A program made the position numbers and the translations under genes. Source: Lachnospiraceae bacterium (GTDB taxonomy: Bacteria; Bacillota; Clostridia; Lachnospirales; Lachnospiraceae). Taken from it: a stretch of 64,000 nucleotides of DNA. The DNA is taken from contig JAILQX010000047.1 in the NCBI GenBank assembly GCA_024698705.1, positions 186,001-250,000 on the forward strand, in the 5' to 3' direction. Each line of letters starts with the position of its first letter. The stretch's first letter is position 1. Shown one piece after another: positions 1 to 8,644 of this stretch. The notes beneath the pieces are model-generated. The model was not told the DNA's origin, did not search any database, and saw only the letters and a program-made list of their open reading frames with translations.

Positions 1-1178
1 AGACATACGAGGCACCGGTTGATAAAAAGGATACCGCGAAGGTGTCCAAAACCAAGACAAATACCACCGCAAATACTACAAAATCCTCCAATGAGGGATC
101 AGTAACATCCGTTACCGAGGAGCTGGATGAAAAAACAGGCAGTGAACCGGCTTATGAGGACATTCCCGAAGAGGACAGAGGATACGAGTATTATTACGGT
201 CAGCTGAATGATACGGAGAAGGCCATTTACCGTGCGATGTATAAGTCTTTTTCAAATATAGAGAGCGGTAATTCCATTCCTTCGAGCGATGATGAGACTA
301 TGAGCAAGGTCGCTGTCAGTGTCAAAGCCGATCATCCCGAATTCTTCTATGTCGAGGAGATGGGATATGTGCATTATACTCTGGGCGGACAGATAGTCAA
401 GACAACTTTGTCCGTGACTTATGCAGATTCAAGGTCGATGATAGAGACCAAGCGGCGTATGGCGGACGAGGCGGCCGATGCCATCATAGCCACGATCCCT
501 GACGGCGCAGATGAATATACAAAGGTTAAATGCGTATATGAACAGCTCATCGCCACAACGGATTACGAGATAAACTCACCTGACAACCAGAATATCATTT
601 CATCGCTGGTGAATCACAGGTCGGTATGTGCCGGATATGCGAGGGCATTTCAGTATATCCTCAACAGGATCGGCATCCCTACCACATTTGTGGAAGGAAG
701 ATCACTGATAACGGGGGAGGACCATGCATGGAATATGTGTACTCTTTCCGACGGAAATTATTTTGTGGACGTGACCTGGGGAGATGCGTCATACTCCGGG
801 AACGGATTTGAAGGCGAGAAAGTGGCCGGGATCAATTACGACTATATGCTCATCACGACCGATGAGCTTTTGAGGACGCACAGTATCAATTCCATTGTTG
901 AATTCCCTATATGTGACCGGATGGAGAACAATTATTTTGTCAGAGAAGGTCTGTATTTTGAATTCTATGACCATGATACCATAAAAGCGGCATTTGACAG
1001 GGCATATGCGGAAGGAAGGGAAAGCATATCGTTCAAGTGTGCCAACAGAGATGCCTATGAGTCCGTAAAGGATGAGTTGATAAGAAACAGCGGTATATTT
1101 GACATGTTAAATTCCCAGACAACAACGGTGTCTTATGTCGAGGATGAAGAACAAAGAACCCTTTGTTTCTGGTTGTAG
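1..1178 (+). CDS. Transglutaminase-like domain protein, 5' end outside window
   Basis: The reading frame is open from base 3 without a stop, so the gene begins left of the window; a GTG at 42 is not needed as a start. A Thr/Lys-rich linker and an acidic stretch lead into a transglutaminase/cysteine-protease core. The Cys-His-Asp triad is visible at C196 (VCAGYARA), H228 (DHAWN) and D243 (VDVTWGD), counted from the codon at 42. Proteins of this kind in Clostridia are usually secreted or surface-attached, but the N-terminus that would show a signal peptide is missing. The substrate is unknown. The last 15 bases of the gene contain the -35 element of the next operon. Confidence 0.8.
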   Translation, partial: TYEAPVDKKDTAKVSKTKTNTTANTTKSSNEGSVTSVTEELDEKTGSEPAYEDIPEEDRGYEYYYGQLNDTEKAIYRAMYKSFSNIESGNSIPSSDDETMSKVAVSVKADHPEFFYVEEMGYVHYTLGGQIVKTTLSVTYADSRSMIETKRRMADEAADAIIATIPDGADEYTKVKCVYEQLIATTDYEINSPDNQNIISSLVNHRSVCAGYARAFQYILNRIGIPTTFVEGRSLITGEDHAWNMCTLSDGNYFVDVTWGDASYSGNGFEGEKVAGINYDYMLITTDELLRTHSINSIVEFPICDRMENNYFVREGLYFEFYDHDTIKAAFDRAYAEGRESISFKCANRDAYESVKDELIRNSGIFDMLNSQTTTVSYVEDEEQRTLCFWL

Positions 1179-1190
1179 GTATGATATAAT
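1163..1190 (+). promoter_or_regulatory. Promoter of the asp23-recN operon
   Basis: TTGTTT at 1163-1168 and a perfect TATAAT at 1185-1190 are separated by 16 bases. The -35 lies inside the end of the preceding gene. Predicted transcription starts about where the first 75-bp repeat begins, so the repeats make up nearly the entire leader. Promoter identity is inferred from sequence match only. Confidence 0.6.
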
Positions 1191-1195
1191 ATATA

Positions 1196-1402
1196 GCAAG
1201 CTTTTTGAAAAAAAGGTTGCTATCCAGCCGTCGCACAAAGTGCGAACGGTCAGGTGAAGTAAGGCAGAAGGCAAGCTTTTTGAAAAAAAGGTTGCTATCC
1301 AGCCGTCGCACAAAGTGCGAACGGTCAGGTGAAGTAAGGCAGAAGGCAAGCTTTTTGAAAAAAAGGTTGCTATCCAGCCGTCGCACAAAGTGCGAACGGT
1401 CA
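1196..1402 (+). repeat. Three tandem 75-bp direct repeats in the asp23 leader
   Basis: Copies start at 1196, 1271 and 1346. The first two are full 75-bp units and the third stops after 57 bases; no difference between copies was seen in the shared part. Each unit carries two short inverted repeats: CTTTTT/AAAAAG with a 3-base loop, and TCGCAC-AAA-GTGCGA. The array lies between the -10 box and the asp23 ribosome site, so it would be transcribed as 5' leader. There are no unique spacers, so it is not a CRISPR array. Confidence 0.95.
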
Positions 1403-1422
1403 ACCACAGAGAGGTATGTATA

Positions 1423-1797
1423 ATGGACAATAATGAAAAGAAATATAATGTGACCGAAGAAGGCATCGGCAGTGTGCAGATAGCAGATGAAGTGGTGGCT
1501 GTAATAGTTGCCATAGCCGCAACCGAGGTTGAAGGCGTTGCCGCCATGGGTGAGAACATCACCAATGAGATCATGAGCAAGGTAGGTATCAAGAATCTTG
1601 CCAAGGGCGTCAAGCTTTCCATAGACAACATGAAGGTATCGGTGGAAGTCAAGCTCACCGTTGAATACGGCTACAATATTCCGGCAACCTGTGCAAAAGT
1701 TCAGGAGAAGGTCAAGAATACCGTGGAGAATATGACCGGACTTACGGTTACCGATGTTGATGTAAGGATTACCGGAGTTGGTGTAAAGAAAGCATGA
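1423..1797 (+). CDS. Asp23/Gls24 family protein (YqhY-like)
   Basis: A 124-residue Asp23/Gls24-family protein. The family includes Asp23, an abundant membrane-associated envelope-stress protein of staphylococci, and YqhY, which sits beside nusB and accBC in Bacillus. Seen here are the family-typical stretch around VVAVIVAIAATEVEGVAAM and the C-terminal VTDVDVRITGV. The ATG at 1423 is chosen because AGAGAGG lies about 8 bases upstream; an in-frame ATG at 1390 lies inside the repeat array and has no ribosome site. It overlaps nusB by four bases (ATGA), which suggests translational coupling. Confidence 0.88.
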   Translation: MDNNEKKYNVTEEGIGSVQIADEVVAVIVAIAATEVEGVAAMGENITNEIMSKVGIKNLAKGVKLSIDNMKVSVEVKLTVEYGYNIPATCAKVQEKVKNTVENMTGLTVTDVDVRITGVGVKKA

Positions 1798-2207
1798 ACA
1801 GAAGACAACTGAGAGAGCAGATATTCAAACTGTTGTTCAGAGTGGAATTCAATCCCGCGGAGGATATGGATACACAGGTTGAACTGTTCTTCGATAATGA
1901 TGACACACAATTTGATGAAAAGGACATGGAGTATATCCGTGGCAAGTACGACAGGATATACGGGAAGATCGACGAGATAGACAGGCTTATCGACGAGAAG
2001 GCCAAGGGCTGGAAGACAGAGAGGATGAGCAAAGTGGATCTTACGATCATAAGGCTGGGAGTATATGAGATACTGTATGATGATCAGATATCTGCCGGCA
2101 TAGCTATCAACGAAGCGGTAGAATTAGCCAAGAAATTCGGACAGGATAAATCGGGTGGATTTATAAATGCGGTTCTGGCAAAATTTACGACGCAGAAAGA
2201 AGAATAA
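1794..2207 (+). CDS. nusB: Transcription antitermination factor NusB
   Basis: A 137-residue protein that with NusE (S10) binds boxA RNA and supports antitermination on rRNA operons. It begins with the family pattern MNRRQLREQIFKLLF and ends with the conserved ISAGIAINEAVELAKKFG and GFINAVLAK motifs. Its length is normal. The start overlaps the asp23 stop (ATGA) and its stop overlaps the xseA start by one base. Its place between asp23 and xseA is typical of Clostridia. Confidence 0.97.
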   Translation: MNRRQLREQIFKLLFRVEFNPAEDMDTQVELFFDNDDTQFDEKDMEYIRGKYDRIYGKIDEIDRLIDEKAKGWKTERMSKVDLTIIRLGVYEILYDDQISAGIAINEAVELAKKFGQDKSGGFINAVLAKFTTQKEE

Positions 2208-3424
2208 TGCAGAAGGCTTATACAGTTGCACAGATCAACCAATACATCAAGAATATGTTCACCCAGGATTATCTGCTTAATTCGGTATCTGTTAAGGGTG
2301 AAGTGAGCAACTGTAAGTATCATTCATCGGGACATATATATTTTACCTTAAAGGATAAGCAAAGCGTTCTTGCCTGCATTATGTTTGCCGGCAACAGGGC
2401 GAAGGGCTTATCTTTTCCTTTACAGGAAGGCATGCAGGTGTGCGTTACCGGTAAGGTGGATATCTATGAGAGGGACGGCAAATATCAGATGTATGCGTCA
2501 CATATAGAGCAGGATGGTCTCGGTGAACTGTTTGAACGATATGAGAAGCTCAAAAAGGATCTTGAGAGCAAAGGATACTTTGAAAAAGAACATAAAAAAG
2601 CAATCCCACAATATGTTAAGAGACTCGGTGTCGTGACAGCTTCCACGGGAGCCGCTGTCAGGGATATCATAAGCATATCAAAGAGCAGGAATCCCTATAT
2701 AGAGATACTTCTGTATCCGGCCATTGTACAGGGCGCCGATGCGGCACCCAGCATAGTCCGCGGAATACAGATGCTTGAAGCCGTAGGTGTTGATGCTATC
2801 ATCGTAGGCAGGGGCGGAGGTTCGATAGAGGATCTTTGGGCTTTCAATGAGGAAATGGTGGCAATGGCCATATATGAGTGCGAAACACCCGTGATATCGG
2901 CCGTAGGACATGAAACGGATACGACCATAGCTGATTTTGTGGCAGATGTGAGAGCCGAGACGCCATCGGCAGCCGCGCAGATCGCGGTCTGCAATGTGGA
3001 GTTGCTCTCAGGAAATATAGATATGTGTCGCGACAGGCTGTATCGCAGCATATCGGGAAAGATAGAACGTGAAAGAAACCGCGTGGGACTGATCCGAAGC
3101 AATATCGAGAAGAAGAGTCCGTTAAATATCATAAGAGAAAAGCGTTTCTTTATTATGAAAAACGAGGAAATGCTCAAACAACATATGTTATCTATCATTA
3201 AGGACAGAAGATACAGACTTGGTATTGCAGCGGGAAGGCTGGACGGAGCATCCCCCCTGGCTAAATTGAATCAGGGCTATGCTTACGTGGCTGACAAAAA
3301 CGGGGCCAACATAAAAAGTATCGGACAGGTAAAAGAAGGAAGCATGATGGACATATATCTTGCGGACGGAAGAGTCGGAGCGGTCGTATCCGAAACGGAG
3401 GAGCTGAAGGGTTATGGAAAATGA
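2207..3424 (+). CDS. xseA: Exodeoxyribonuclease VII large subunit
   Basis: A 405-residue large subunit of exonuclease VII, which degrades single-stranded DNA in both directions together with XseB. An N-terminal OB fold (about residues 1-100) is followed by the catalytic domain with GRGGGSIEDLWAFNEE, SAVGHETDTTIADFVAD and RAETPSAAA, all hallmark motifs. The C-terminal region is helical, as expected for the XseB-binding part. The start overlaps nusB by one base and the end overlaps xseB by 11 bases. Confidence 0.97.
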   Translation: MQKAYTVAQINQYIKNMFTQDYLLNSVSVKGEVSNCKYHSSGHIYFTLKDKQSVLACIMFAGNRAKGLSFPLQEGMQVCVTGKVDIYERDGKYQMYASHIEQDGLGELFERYEKLKKDLESKGYFEKEHKKAIPQYVKRLGVVTASTGAAVRDIISISKSRNPYIEILLYPAIVQGADAAPSIVRGIQMLEAVGVDAIIVGRGGGSIEDLWAFNEEMVAMAIYECETPVISAVGHETDTTIADFVADVRAETPSAAAQIAVCNVELLSGNIDMCRDRLYRSISGKIERERNRVGLIRSNIEKKSPLNIIREKRFFIMKNEEMLKQHMLSIIKDRRYRLGIAAGRLDGASPLAKLNQGYAYVADKNGANIKSIGQVKEGSMMDIYLADGRVGAVVSETEELKGYGK

Positions 3425-3629
3425 TAAGACATTGGAAGAGATGATGCAGGAGCTTGAAGAGTGCACAGTCAGGATAGAAGCGGGTGAGATGTCTCTGGAG
3501 GAGTCATTTGAGGCCTTTAAATCCGGAATGGAGCTCGTCAAGCAATGCAACGAAAGCATAGATAAGGTGGAAAAACAGGTCATGATGCTGATGGATGACG
3601 GCACTGTGGAGCCGTTGGACAAGGAGTAG
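3414..3629 (+). CDS. xseB: Exodeoxyribonuclease VII small subunit
   Basis: A 71-residue acidic helical protein. The pattern LEEMMQELEECTVRIEAGEMSLEESFEAF is the family signature (split here: LEECTVRIEAGEMSLEES). Several small subunits bind one XseA. It overlaps xseA by 11 bases, and its last codons contain the AAGGAG ribosome site of ispA. Confidence 0.95.
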   Translation: MENDKTLEEMMQELEECTVRIEAGEMSLEESFEAFKSGMELVKQCNESIDKVEKQVMMLMDDGTVEPLDKE

Positions 3630-3633
3630 GACT

Positions 3634-4551
3634 ATGACATTTAACGAAGAATTGAACATAAAGGTGAAATACATAGAGGGTGTTTTGGAGAAGTTTGCGC
3701 CCACACCGGAAAAATATGCAAATACGGTGATCAATGCCATGAATTACAGCCTTATGGGAGGCGGTAAGCGCTTAAGACCGTTGCTCATGTTCGAGGCATA
3801 CAGGCTTTTCGGAGGCGAAGAGGATGTTATTGAGCCTTTCATGGCGGCGATAGAGATGATACATACTTATTCTCTGGTGCACGACGACCTGCCGTGTATG
3901 GACGACGATGAGTTCAGAAGAGGCAGAAAGACCACACATGCGGTATATGGTGAGGGTATGGCTGTGCTTGCGGGCGATGCATTGCTCAATTTTGCGTTTG
4001 AGACCGCGTGCAAGGCGTTCGATAAGCTCAATGTCATCCAGGATGCCACTGTAAGCGCAAAGCGTATCGGAAGCGCACTCGGCATACTTGCGGGCAAGAG
4101 CGGTGTATATGGTATGATAGGCGGACAATGCGCCGATATAGAGGCAGAAAATGCAACACCCGATAAGATCACCGAGGAAAGATTACTGTTCATACATGAA
4201 CATAAGACCGCAGCACTTATCCAGAATGCACTGATGGTCGGTGCGATCCTTGCGGGAGCCAATGAACTTGATATAGCCAAGATAGAGAAGGTGGGTTATA
4301 ACGTTGGTCTGGCTTTCCAGATACAGGATGATGTACTGGATATTACGAGCACATTTGAGGCCATGGGCAAGGCAGTGGGATCTGATGAAAAGAACGGCAA
4401 GATGACGTACGTTACAATGCATGGGCTCAACAAAGCCAAAGCTGACGTGGACGCACTCAGCGAGGAGGCGGTTAATATGCTCAAAGGTCTGGGAGACGGC
4501 AATGAATTCCTCTCAGAGCTTATAATCTACTTAGTGAACAGGACCAAATAG
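3634..4551 (+). CDS. ispA: Polyprenyl (farnesyl/geranyl) diphosphate synthase
   Basis: A 305-residue trans-prenyltransferase that condenses IPP with allylic diphosphates to make GPP/FPP in isoprenoid synthesis. The first aspartate-rich motif DDLPCMDDDE starts at about residue 84 and is followed by RRG. The second motif QIQDDVLDI is at about 230, and GGKRLRPLL binds IPP. The ATG at 3634 is preferred because AAGGAG lies 7-8 bases upstream; an in-frame ATG at 3595 sits inside xseB without a ribosome site. It is next to dxs, as in many bacteria, so substrate supply and chain elongation are co-transcribed. Exact chain length is not readable by eye. Confidence 0.93.
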   Translation: MTFNEELNIKVKYIEGVLEKFAPTPEKYANTVINAMNYSLMGGGKRLRPLLMFEAYRLFGGEEDVIEPFMAAIEMIHTYSLVHDDLPCMDDDEFRRGRKTTHAVYGEGMAVLAGDALLNFAFETACKAFDKLNVIQDATVSAKRIGSALGILAGKSGVYGMIGGQCADIEAENATPDKITEERLLFIHEHKTAALIQNALMVGAILAGANELDIAKIEKVGYNVGLAFQIQDDVLDITSTFEAMGKAVGSDEKNGKMTYVTMHGLNKAKADVDALSEEAVNMLKGLGDGNEFLSELIIYLVNRTK

Positions 4552-4554
4552 CAC

Positions 4555-6411
4555 ATGTTACTTGATTTAATACAGCAACCAAATGATATCAAAAAAATAG
4601 ATCCTAAAGATTATGATGCCCTTGCACAGGAGATAAGGGAATTCCTTATAAACAAGATATCCGTCAACGGCGGTCATCTGGGTTCAAACCTCGGAGCGGT
4701 AGAGCTTACAATGGCGCTGCATCTTTCTCTGGATCTGCCGAAGGATAAGATAATATGGGATGTAGGACACCAGTCATATACACATAAACTGCTCACGGGG
4801 CGCAGGGACGGCTTTGAAAACCTGCGTAAATTCGGTGGAATGAGCGGTTTTCCCAAGAGAAAGGAAAGTGAGTGCGACTGCTTCGATACGGGTCACAGCT
4901 CGACATCGGTATCGGCCGGACTCGGACTTGTCATGGCAAGGGAGATAAAGGGTGAGGACAACACTGTCATCTCTGTTATCGGTGACGGTTCCCTTACAGG
5001 CGGAATGGCTTATGAAGCGCTCAATAATGCATCAAGACTTGATACAAATTTCATAATCATACTCAATGACAACAATATGTCTATTTCTGAAAATGTGGGC
5101 GGTGTGAGCAAATATCTCAACAACATCCGTACGGGAGAGAATTACCAGAATCTGAAGGACAGCATATATTATCCGCTGCTCGGCAAAAAGTACGGTCAGC
5201 CGATCATTGATTTTGTAAGAAAGACAAAGAATTCCATTAAACAGCTCGTGGTTCCGGGCATGTTCTTTGAGGACATGGGTATCAAATATCTCGGTCCGGT
5301 GGATGGACATGACATAAAGGGACTCCTGACAGTCATAAAGGAAGCAAAGAGGTGCGAAACCTCTGTGCTTGTGCATGTCATTACCGAAAAGGGACGCGGT
5401 TATGAGCCTGCGATAAGACATCCGGCACGTTTCCACGGAGCGGAACCTTTCGATATCGAGACCGGACTTCCCGCAAAGAAAAAAGAGAAAGCAAACTACA
5501 CGGATGTTTTTTCTACCGTAATGTTCAAACTTGGTGCGCGAAACGAAAAGGTTGTCGCCATTACGGCCGCCATGCCGGACGGAACAGGTTTAAAACGTTT
5601 CCACAACGTATATCCCGACAGATTTTTTGATGTCGGGATAGCGGAGCAGCATGCGGTCACATTTGCGGCAGGACTCGCCGCAGGAGGCCTTATACCGATC
5701 GTGGCAGTATATTCATCTTTTTTACAGAGAGCGTACGATCAGATACTTCATGACGTATGCATACAGAACCTGCCGGTCGTATTTGCGATAGACAGAGCCG
5801 GGCTTGTGGGAGCCGACGGTGAGACACATCAGGGAATATTTGACCTGTCTTATCTTTCAAGCATACCAAATATGCATGTCATGGCGCCCAAGAACAAATG
5901 GGAACTGTCCGACATGATGAAATATGCGGTAAGCCTCGGAGCGCCCATTGCGATAAGATACCCCAGAGGTGAGGCTTATGACGGACTTAAGGAGAACAGA
6001 GCACCCATAGTCATGGGTAAGAGCGAGATGATCCATAAAGGAAGCCGCGTTGCACTTTTTGCCGTAGGAAGCATGGTAAAGACAGCAGTAGAAGTCAGCG
6101 AACTCCTTGCAAAGCATGATATAGATGCAACTATCGTCAACGCAAGGTTCGTAAAACCTATTGATACCGATATGACGGAGCAGCTTGCAAAAGAGCACGA
6201 ACTCCTCGTAACGATGGAAGAAAATGTGGCAAGCGGAGGCTTCGGAGATAAAGTTATAGATTATCTGTGCTCAAATGAGATAACAGCAGATATTCTACAG
6301 ATAGCGATACCTGATGAATACGTTGAACACGGAAATATCGATATTCTCAGGCATGAGACAGGTATAGATGCCGAGAGCGTGGTTTCAAAGATTTTTGAAA
6401 AATTAAAATAG
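4555..6411 (+). CDS. dxs: 1-deoxy-D-xylulose-5-phosphate synthase
   Basis: A 618-residue thiamine-diphosphate enzyme that joins pyruvate and glyceraldehyde-3-phosphate to make DXP, the first step of the MEP isoprenoid pathway. Motifs seen are HLGSNLG and WDVGHQSYTHK near the N-terminus, the ThDP-binding GDGSLTGGMAYEALNNA, GHDIKGL, and the central DRAGLVGADGETHQG of the pyrimidine-binding domain. Full length for the family. It begins three bases after the ispA stop. The upstream ribosome site is weak, so translation may be coupled. Confidence 0.97.
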   Translation: MLLDLIQQPNDIKKIDPKDYDALAQEIREFLINKISVNGGHLGSNLGAVELTMALHLSLDLPKDKIIWDVGHQSYTHKLLTGRRDGFENLRKFGGMSGFPKRKESECDCFDTGHSSTSVSAGLGLVMAREIKGEDNTVISVIGDGSLTGGMAYEALNNASRLDTNFIIILNDNNMSISENVGGVSKYLNNIRTGENYQNLKDSIYYPLLGKKYGQPIIDFVRKTKNSIKQLVVPGMFFEDMGIKYLGPVDGHDIKGLLTVIKEAKRCETSVLVHVITEKGRGYEPAIRHPARFHGAEPFDIETGLPAKKKEKANYTDVFSTVMFKLGARNEKVVAITAAMPDGTGLKRFHNVYPDRFFDVGIAEQHAVTFAAGLAAGGLIPIVAVYSSFLQRAYDQILHDVCIQNLPVVFAIDRAGLVGADGETHQGIFDLSYLSSIPNMHVMAPKNKWELSDMMKYAVSLGAPIAIRYPRGEAYDGLKENRAPIVMGKSEMIHKGSRVALFAVGSMVKTAVEVSELLAKHDIDATIVNARFVKPIDTDMTEQLAKEHELLVTMEENVASGGFGDKVIDYLCSNEITADILQIAIPDEYVEHGNIDILRHETGIDAESVVSKIFEKLK

Positions 6412-6419
6412 GATTTAAT

Positions 6420-7301
6420 ATGAAAGAGCGTCTTGATGTATTGCTCGTTGAAAGAGGACTGGCACCTTCCAGAGAGCGTGCCAAGGCCGTGATAATGGCC
6501 GGAGACGTATATGTGAACGGTCAGAAGGAAGATAAAGCCGGATCGACATTTGACGCGGAAGAGAGCAATATCGAAGTCAGAGGTAAACAACTAAAATACG
6601 TAAGCAGAGGTGGATTGAAGCTTGAGAAAGCGGTTGAGAGATTTGATCTCGGATTGCCGGACCTCATATGTATGGATATTGGCGCATCTACGGGCGGCTT
6701 CACGGACTGCATGCTGCAGAACGGAGCGGCAAAGGTCTATTCGATCGATGTGGGACACGGTCAGTTGGATTGGAAACTTCGCAATGATGAACGTGTTGTA
6801 TGCATGGAAAAGACAAATTTTCGTCATATGAAAAAAGGAGATATTGCGGACGACATTGATTTTGCTTCCTGTGACGTGAGTTTTATTTCTCTTACAAAGA
6901 TCATACTGCCGGCGAGAGAACTGCTTAAGGATAACGGCCGAATGGTCTGCCTGATAAAGCCGCAGTTTGAGGCAGGAAGGGATAAAGTCGGAAAGAAGGG
7001 CGTTGTAAGAGATAAGGACGTTCATGCGGAAGTTATAGAAAAGATAATAAAATTTGTGGATATATGCGGATTTATTATATTACGATTAGATTTTTCGCCC
7101 ATAAAAGGACCTGAAGGCAATATAGAATACCTTATTTACCTGCAAAAAGATAAAAGAACGATCGATCTTGATGAAAAGAGTGCCGAACAACTTCTGGAAA
7201 GCAGCATAAATAACGGAAGAGACGGCTACTACAACGGAAGTGAGCTGACTTATAACGATATCTGCAACATAGTTGATAAGGCACATGAGGAGATGCAATG
7301 A
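6420..7301 (+). CDS. tlyA: TlyA family rRNA 2'-O-methyltransferase
   Basis: A 293-residue protein with an N-terminal S4 RNA-binding domain (residues about 1-60, RLDVLLVERGLAPSRERAK) and an FtsJ-like SAM methyltransferase domain with DIGASTGGFTDCML. TlyA enzymes methylate cytidine 2'-OH in 16S and 23S rRNA, affecting sensitivity to capreomycin in mycobacteria; the family was once called hemolysin A. The C-terminus carries a roughly 30-residue extension beyond the core. The stop overlaps the nadK start (ATGA). Confidence 0.92.
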   Translation: MKERLDVLLVERGLAPSRERAKAVIMAGDVYVNGQKEDKAGSTFDAEESNIEVRGKQLKYVSRGGLKLEKAVERFDLGLPDLICMDIGASTGGFTDCMLQNGAAKVYSIDVGHGQLDWKLRNDERVVCMEKTNFRHMKKGDIADDIDFASCDVSFISLTKIILPARELLKDNGRMVCLIKPQFEAGRDKVGKKGVVRDKDVHAEVIEKIIKFVDICGFIILRLDFSPIKGPEGNIEYLIYLQKDKRTIDLDEKSAEQLLESSINNGRDGYYNGSELTYNDICNIVDKAHEEMQ

Positions 7302-8155
7302 AAAATTTTCTGATCATCACCAATGACAACAAAGATCCGAATCATGACCTGACGGATAAGATAAAAAAGTATATTGAGCGTAAGAACGGCAAAGCTCATA
7401 TCGCAGCCAAAGCCATGGACGGCAACGGCGGAAGTATAATACCTGAGGATATGGAATTTGACTGCGTTCTTGTACTGGGAGGTGACGGGACCATGCTTCG
7501 TGCCGCACGTGACATCATGAAGCGCGGGATACCGATGCTTGGCATAAACCTTGGGACCAGGGGATTTCTTGCGGATGTTGAGAAGGACTCGTTTGAGCCT
7601 GCAATAGATGCACTCTTCGAAGGCATATATTTTATACAGAAACGCATGACGGTCAAGGGATGCATCGAAACATCGGACGGAAAGAAGATCGAACTTCCGC
7701 CTGCATTAAACGATATAACGGTCACAAGACAGGGCTCATTGCATGTAATGCATGTTGAATTGTACGTAAACGGCCAGTTTTTATGCAATCTCGGAGTTGA
7801 CGGCATATTGGCGGCAACGCCTACAGGATCTACCGGATATAACCTTTCGGCGGGAGGTCCCATCGTACATCCGGGTGCCAATATGATAGTTATCACACCT
7901 ATCTGCGCACATACATTGAATGCAAGATCCATAGTTGTAGGACCGGACGAAACCATAGAATTTGTCATTGCCGCAAACAGGGACGGAGAGCATACAAACG
8001 CCGAAGCAAGCTCGGACGGCAATAAGCCTTGTATCATGAAAACAGGCGATAAGATCAAGATAGTGAGATCCGAAGATACAGTCAGTCTGATCAAGCTTGA
8101 TCAGCGCAGTTTCCTTCAGACACTTAATTACAAGATGGGTAGTTCCATGCTATGA
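7298..8155 (+). CDS. nadK: NAD kinase
   Basis: A 285-residue ATP-NAD kinase making NADP. The nucleotide-binding GGDGTMLRAARD, the LGINLGTRGFLADVE segment, the conserved NDITVTR and the glycine-rich TPTGSTGYNLSAGGPI are all present. The normal length and position between tlyA and argR match the clostridial order. It overlaps both neighbours by four bases (ATGA). Confidence 0.96.
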   Translation: MKNFLIITNDNKDPNHDLTDKIKKYIERKNGKAHIAAKAMDGNGGSIIPEDMEFDCVLVLGGDGTMLRAARDIMKRGIPMLGINLGTRGFLADVEKDSFEPAIDALFEGIYFIQKRMTVKGCIETSDGKKIELPPALNDITVTRQGSLHVMHVELYVNGQFLCNLGVDGILAATPTGSTGYNLSAGGPIVHPGANMIVITPICAHTLNARSIVVGPDETIEFVIAANRDGEHTNAEASSDGNKPCIMKTGDKIKIVRSEDTVSLIKLDQRSFLQTLNYKMGSSML

Positions 8156-8595
8156 AAAGAGAAAGACAAAGCAAGATCCTTGAGATAATCGAAGCACGTG
8201 ATATAGAGACACAGGATGAACTCGTTGATGTGCTCAAAGCAGAGGGGTTCAATGTGACCCAGGCCACGGTATCAAGGGATATCAATGAACTGAGACTTGG
8301 CAAACTCTCGTACGGTAAAGGAAGGAAGCGATTCGCTGCACAGGCGAGTGATGCGCATCTCGCCAGCAAATACCTGCGCGTCTTAAGGGACGGCTTTATT
8401 TCGATGGACATGGCACAGAACATACTTGTGGTCAAGACGGTTTCCGGCATGGCAATGGCGGTCGCCGCAAGCCTTGATTCGCTTCATATGAAGGAGGTTG
8501 TGGGTTCCATCGCGGGTGATGACACGATAATGATGGCGATAAGGACCACAGAAGAGACAAAAAAGGTTATGGACAGGATCAGGGAGTTTCTCTGA
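8152..8595 (+). CDS. argR: Arginine repressor ArgR
   Basis: A 147-residue repressor of arginine biosynthesis and activator of catabolism that responds to L-arginine as a hexamer. The N-terminal winged helix-turn-helix is at residues about 5-55 (VTQATVSRDINELRLGKL). The C-terminal oligomerisation and arginine-binding part has GSIAGDDTIMMAIRT. In Firmicutes the gene is commonly next to recN, as here. Its coupling to nadK by a four-base overlap places it in the same transcript. Confidence 0.95.
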   Translation: MKRERQSKILEIIEARDIETQDELVDVLKAEGFNVTQATVSRDINELRLGKLSYGKGRKRFAAQASDAHLASKYLRVLRDGFISMDMAQNILVVKTVSGMAMAVAASLDSLHMKEVVGSIAGDDTIMMAIRTTEETKKVMDRIREFL

Positions 8596-8644
8596 TCTCT
8601 ATCATATATTTGGGGAATGTGCTTAGGAGAGAAAAGGAGCACAT

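Noticed and set aside
1196-1402. Possible CRISPR array
   Set aside because: The 75-bp units abut directly with no variable spacers and no cas genes nearby.
1205-1423. Plus-strand ORF of 25-residue repeats, and minus-strand ORFs over the same array
   Set aside because: The frame is open only because the 75-bp unit is a multiple of three; the start is a TTG without a ribosome site and the ORF runs into the asp23 start. Treated as leader DNA.
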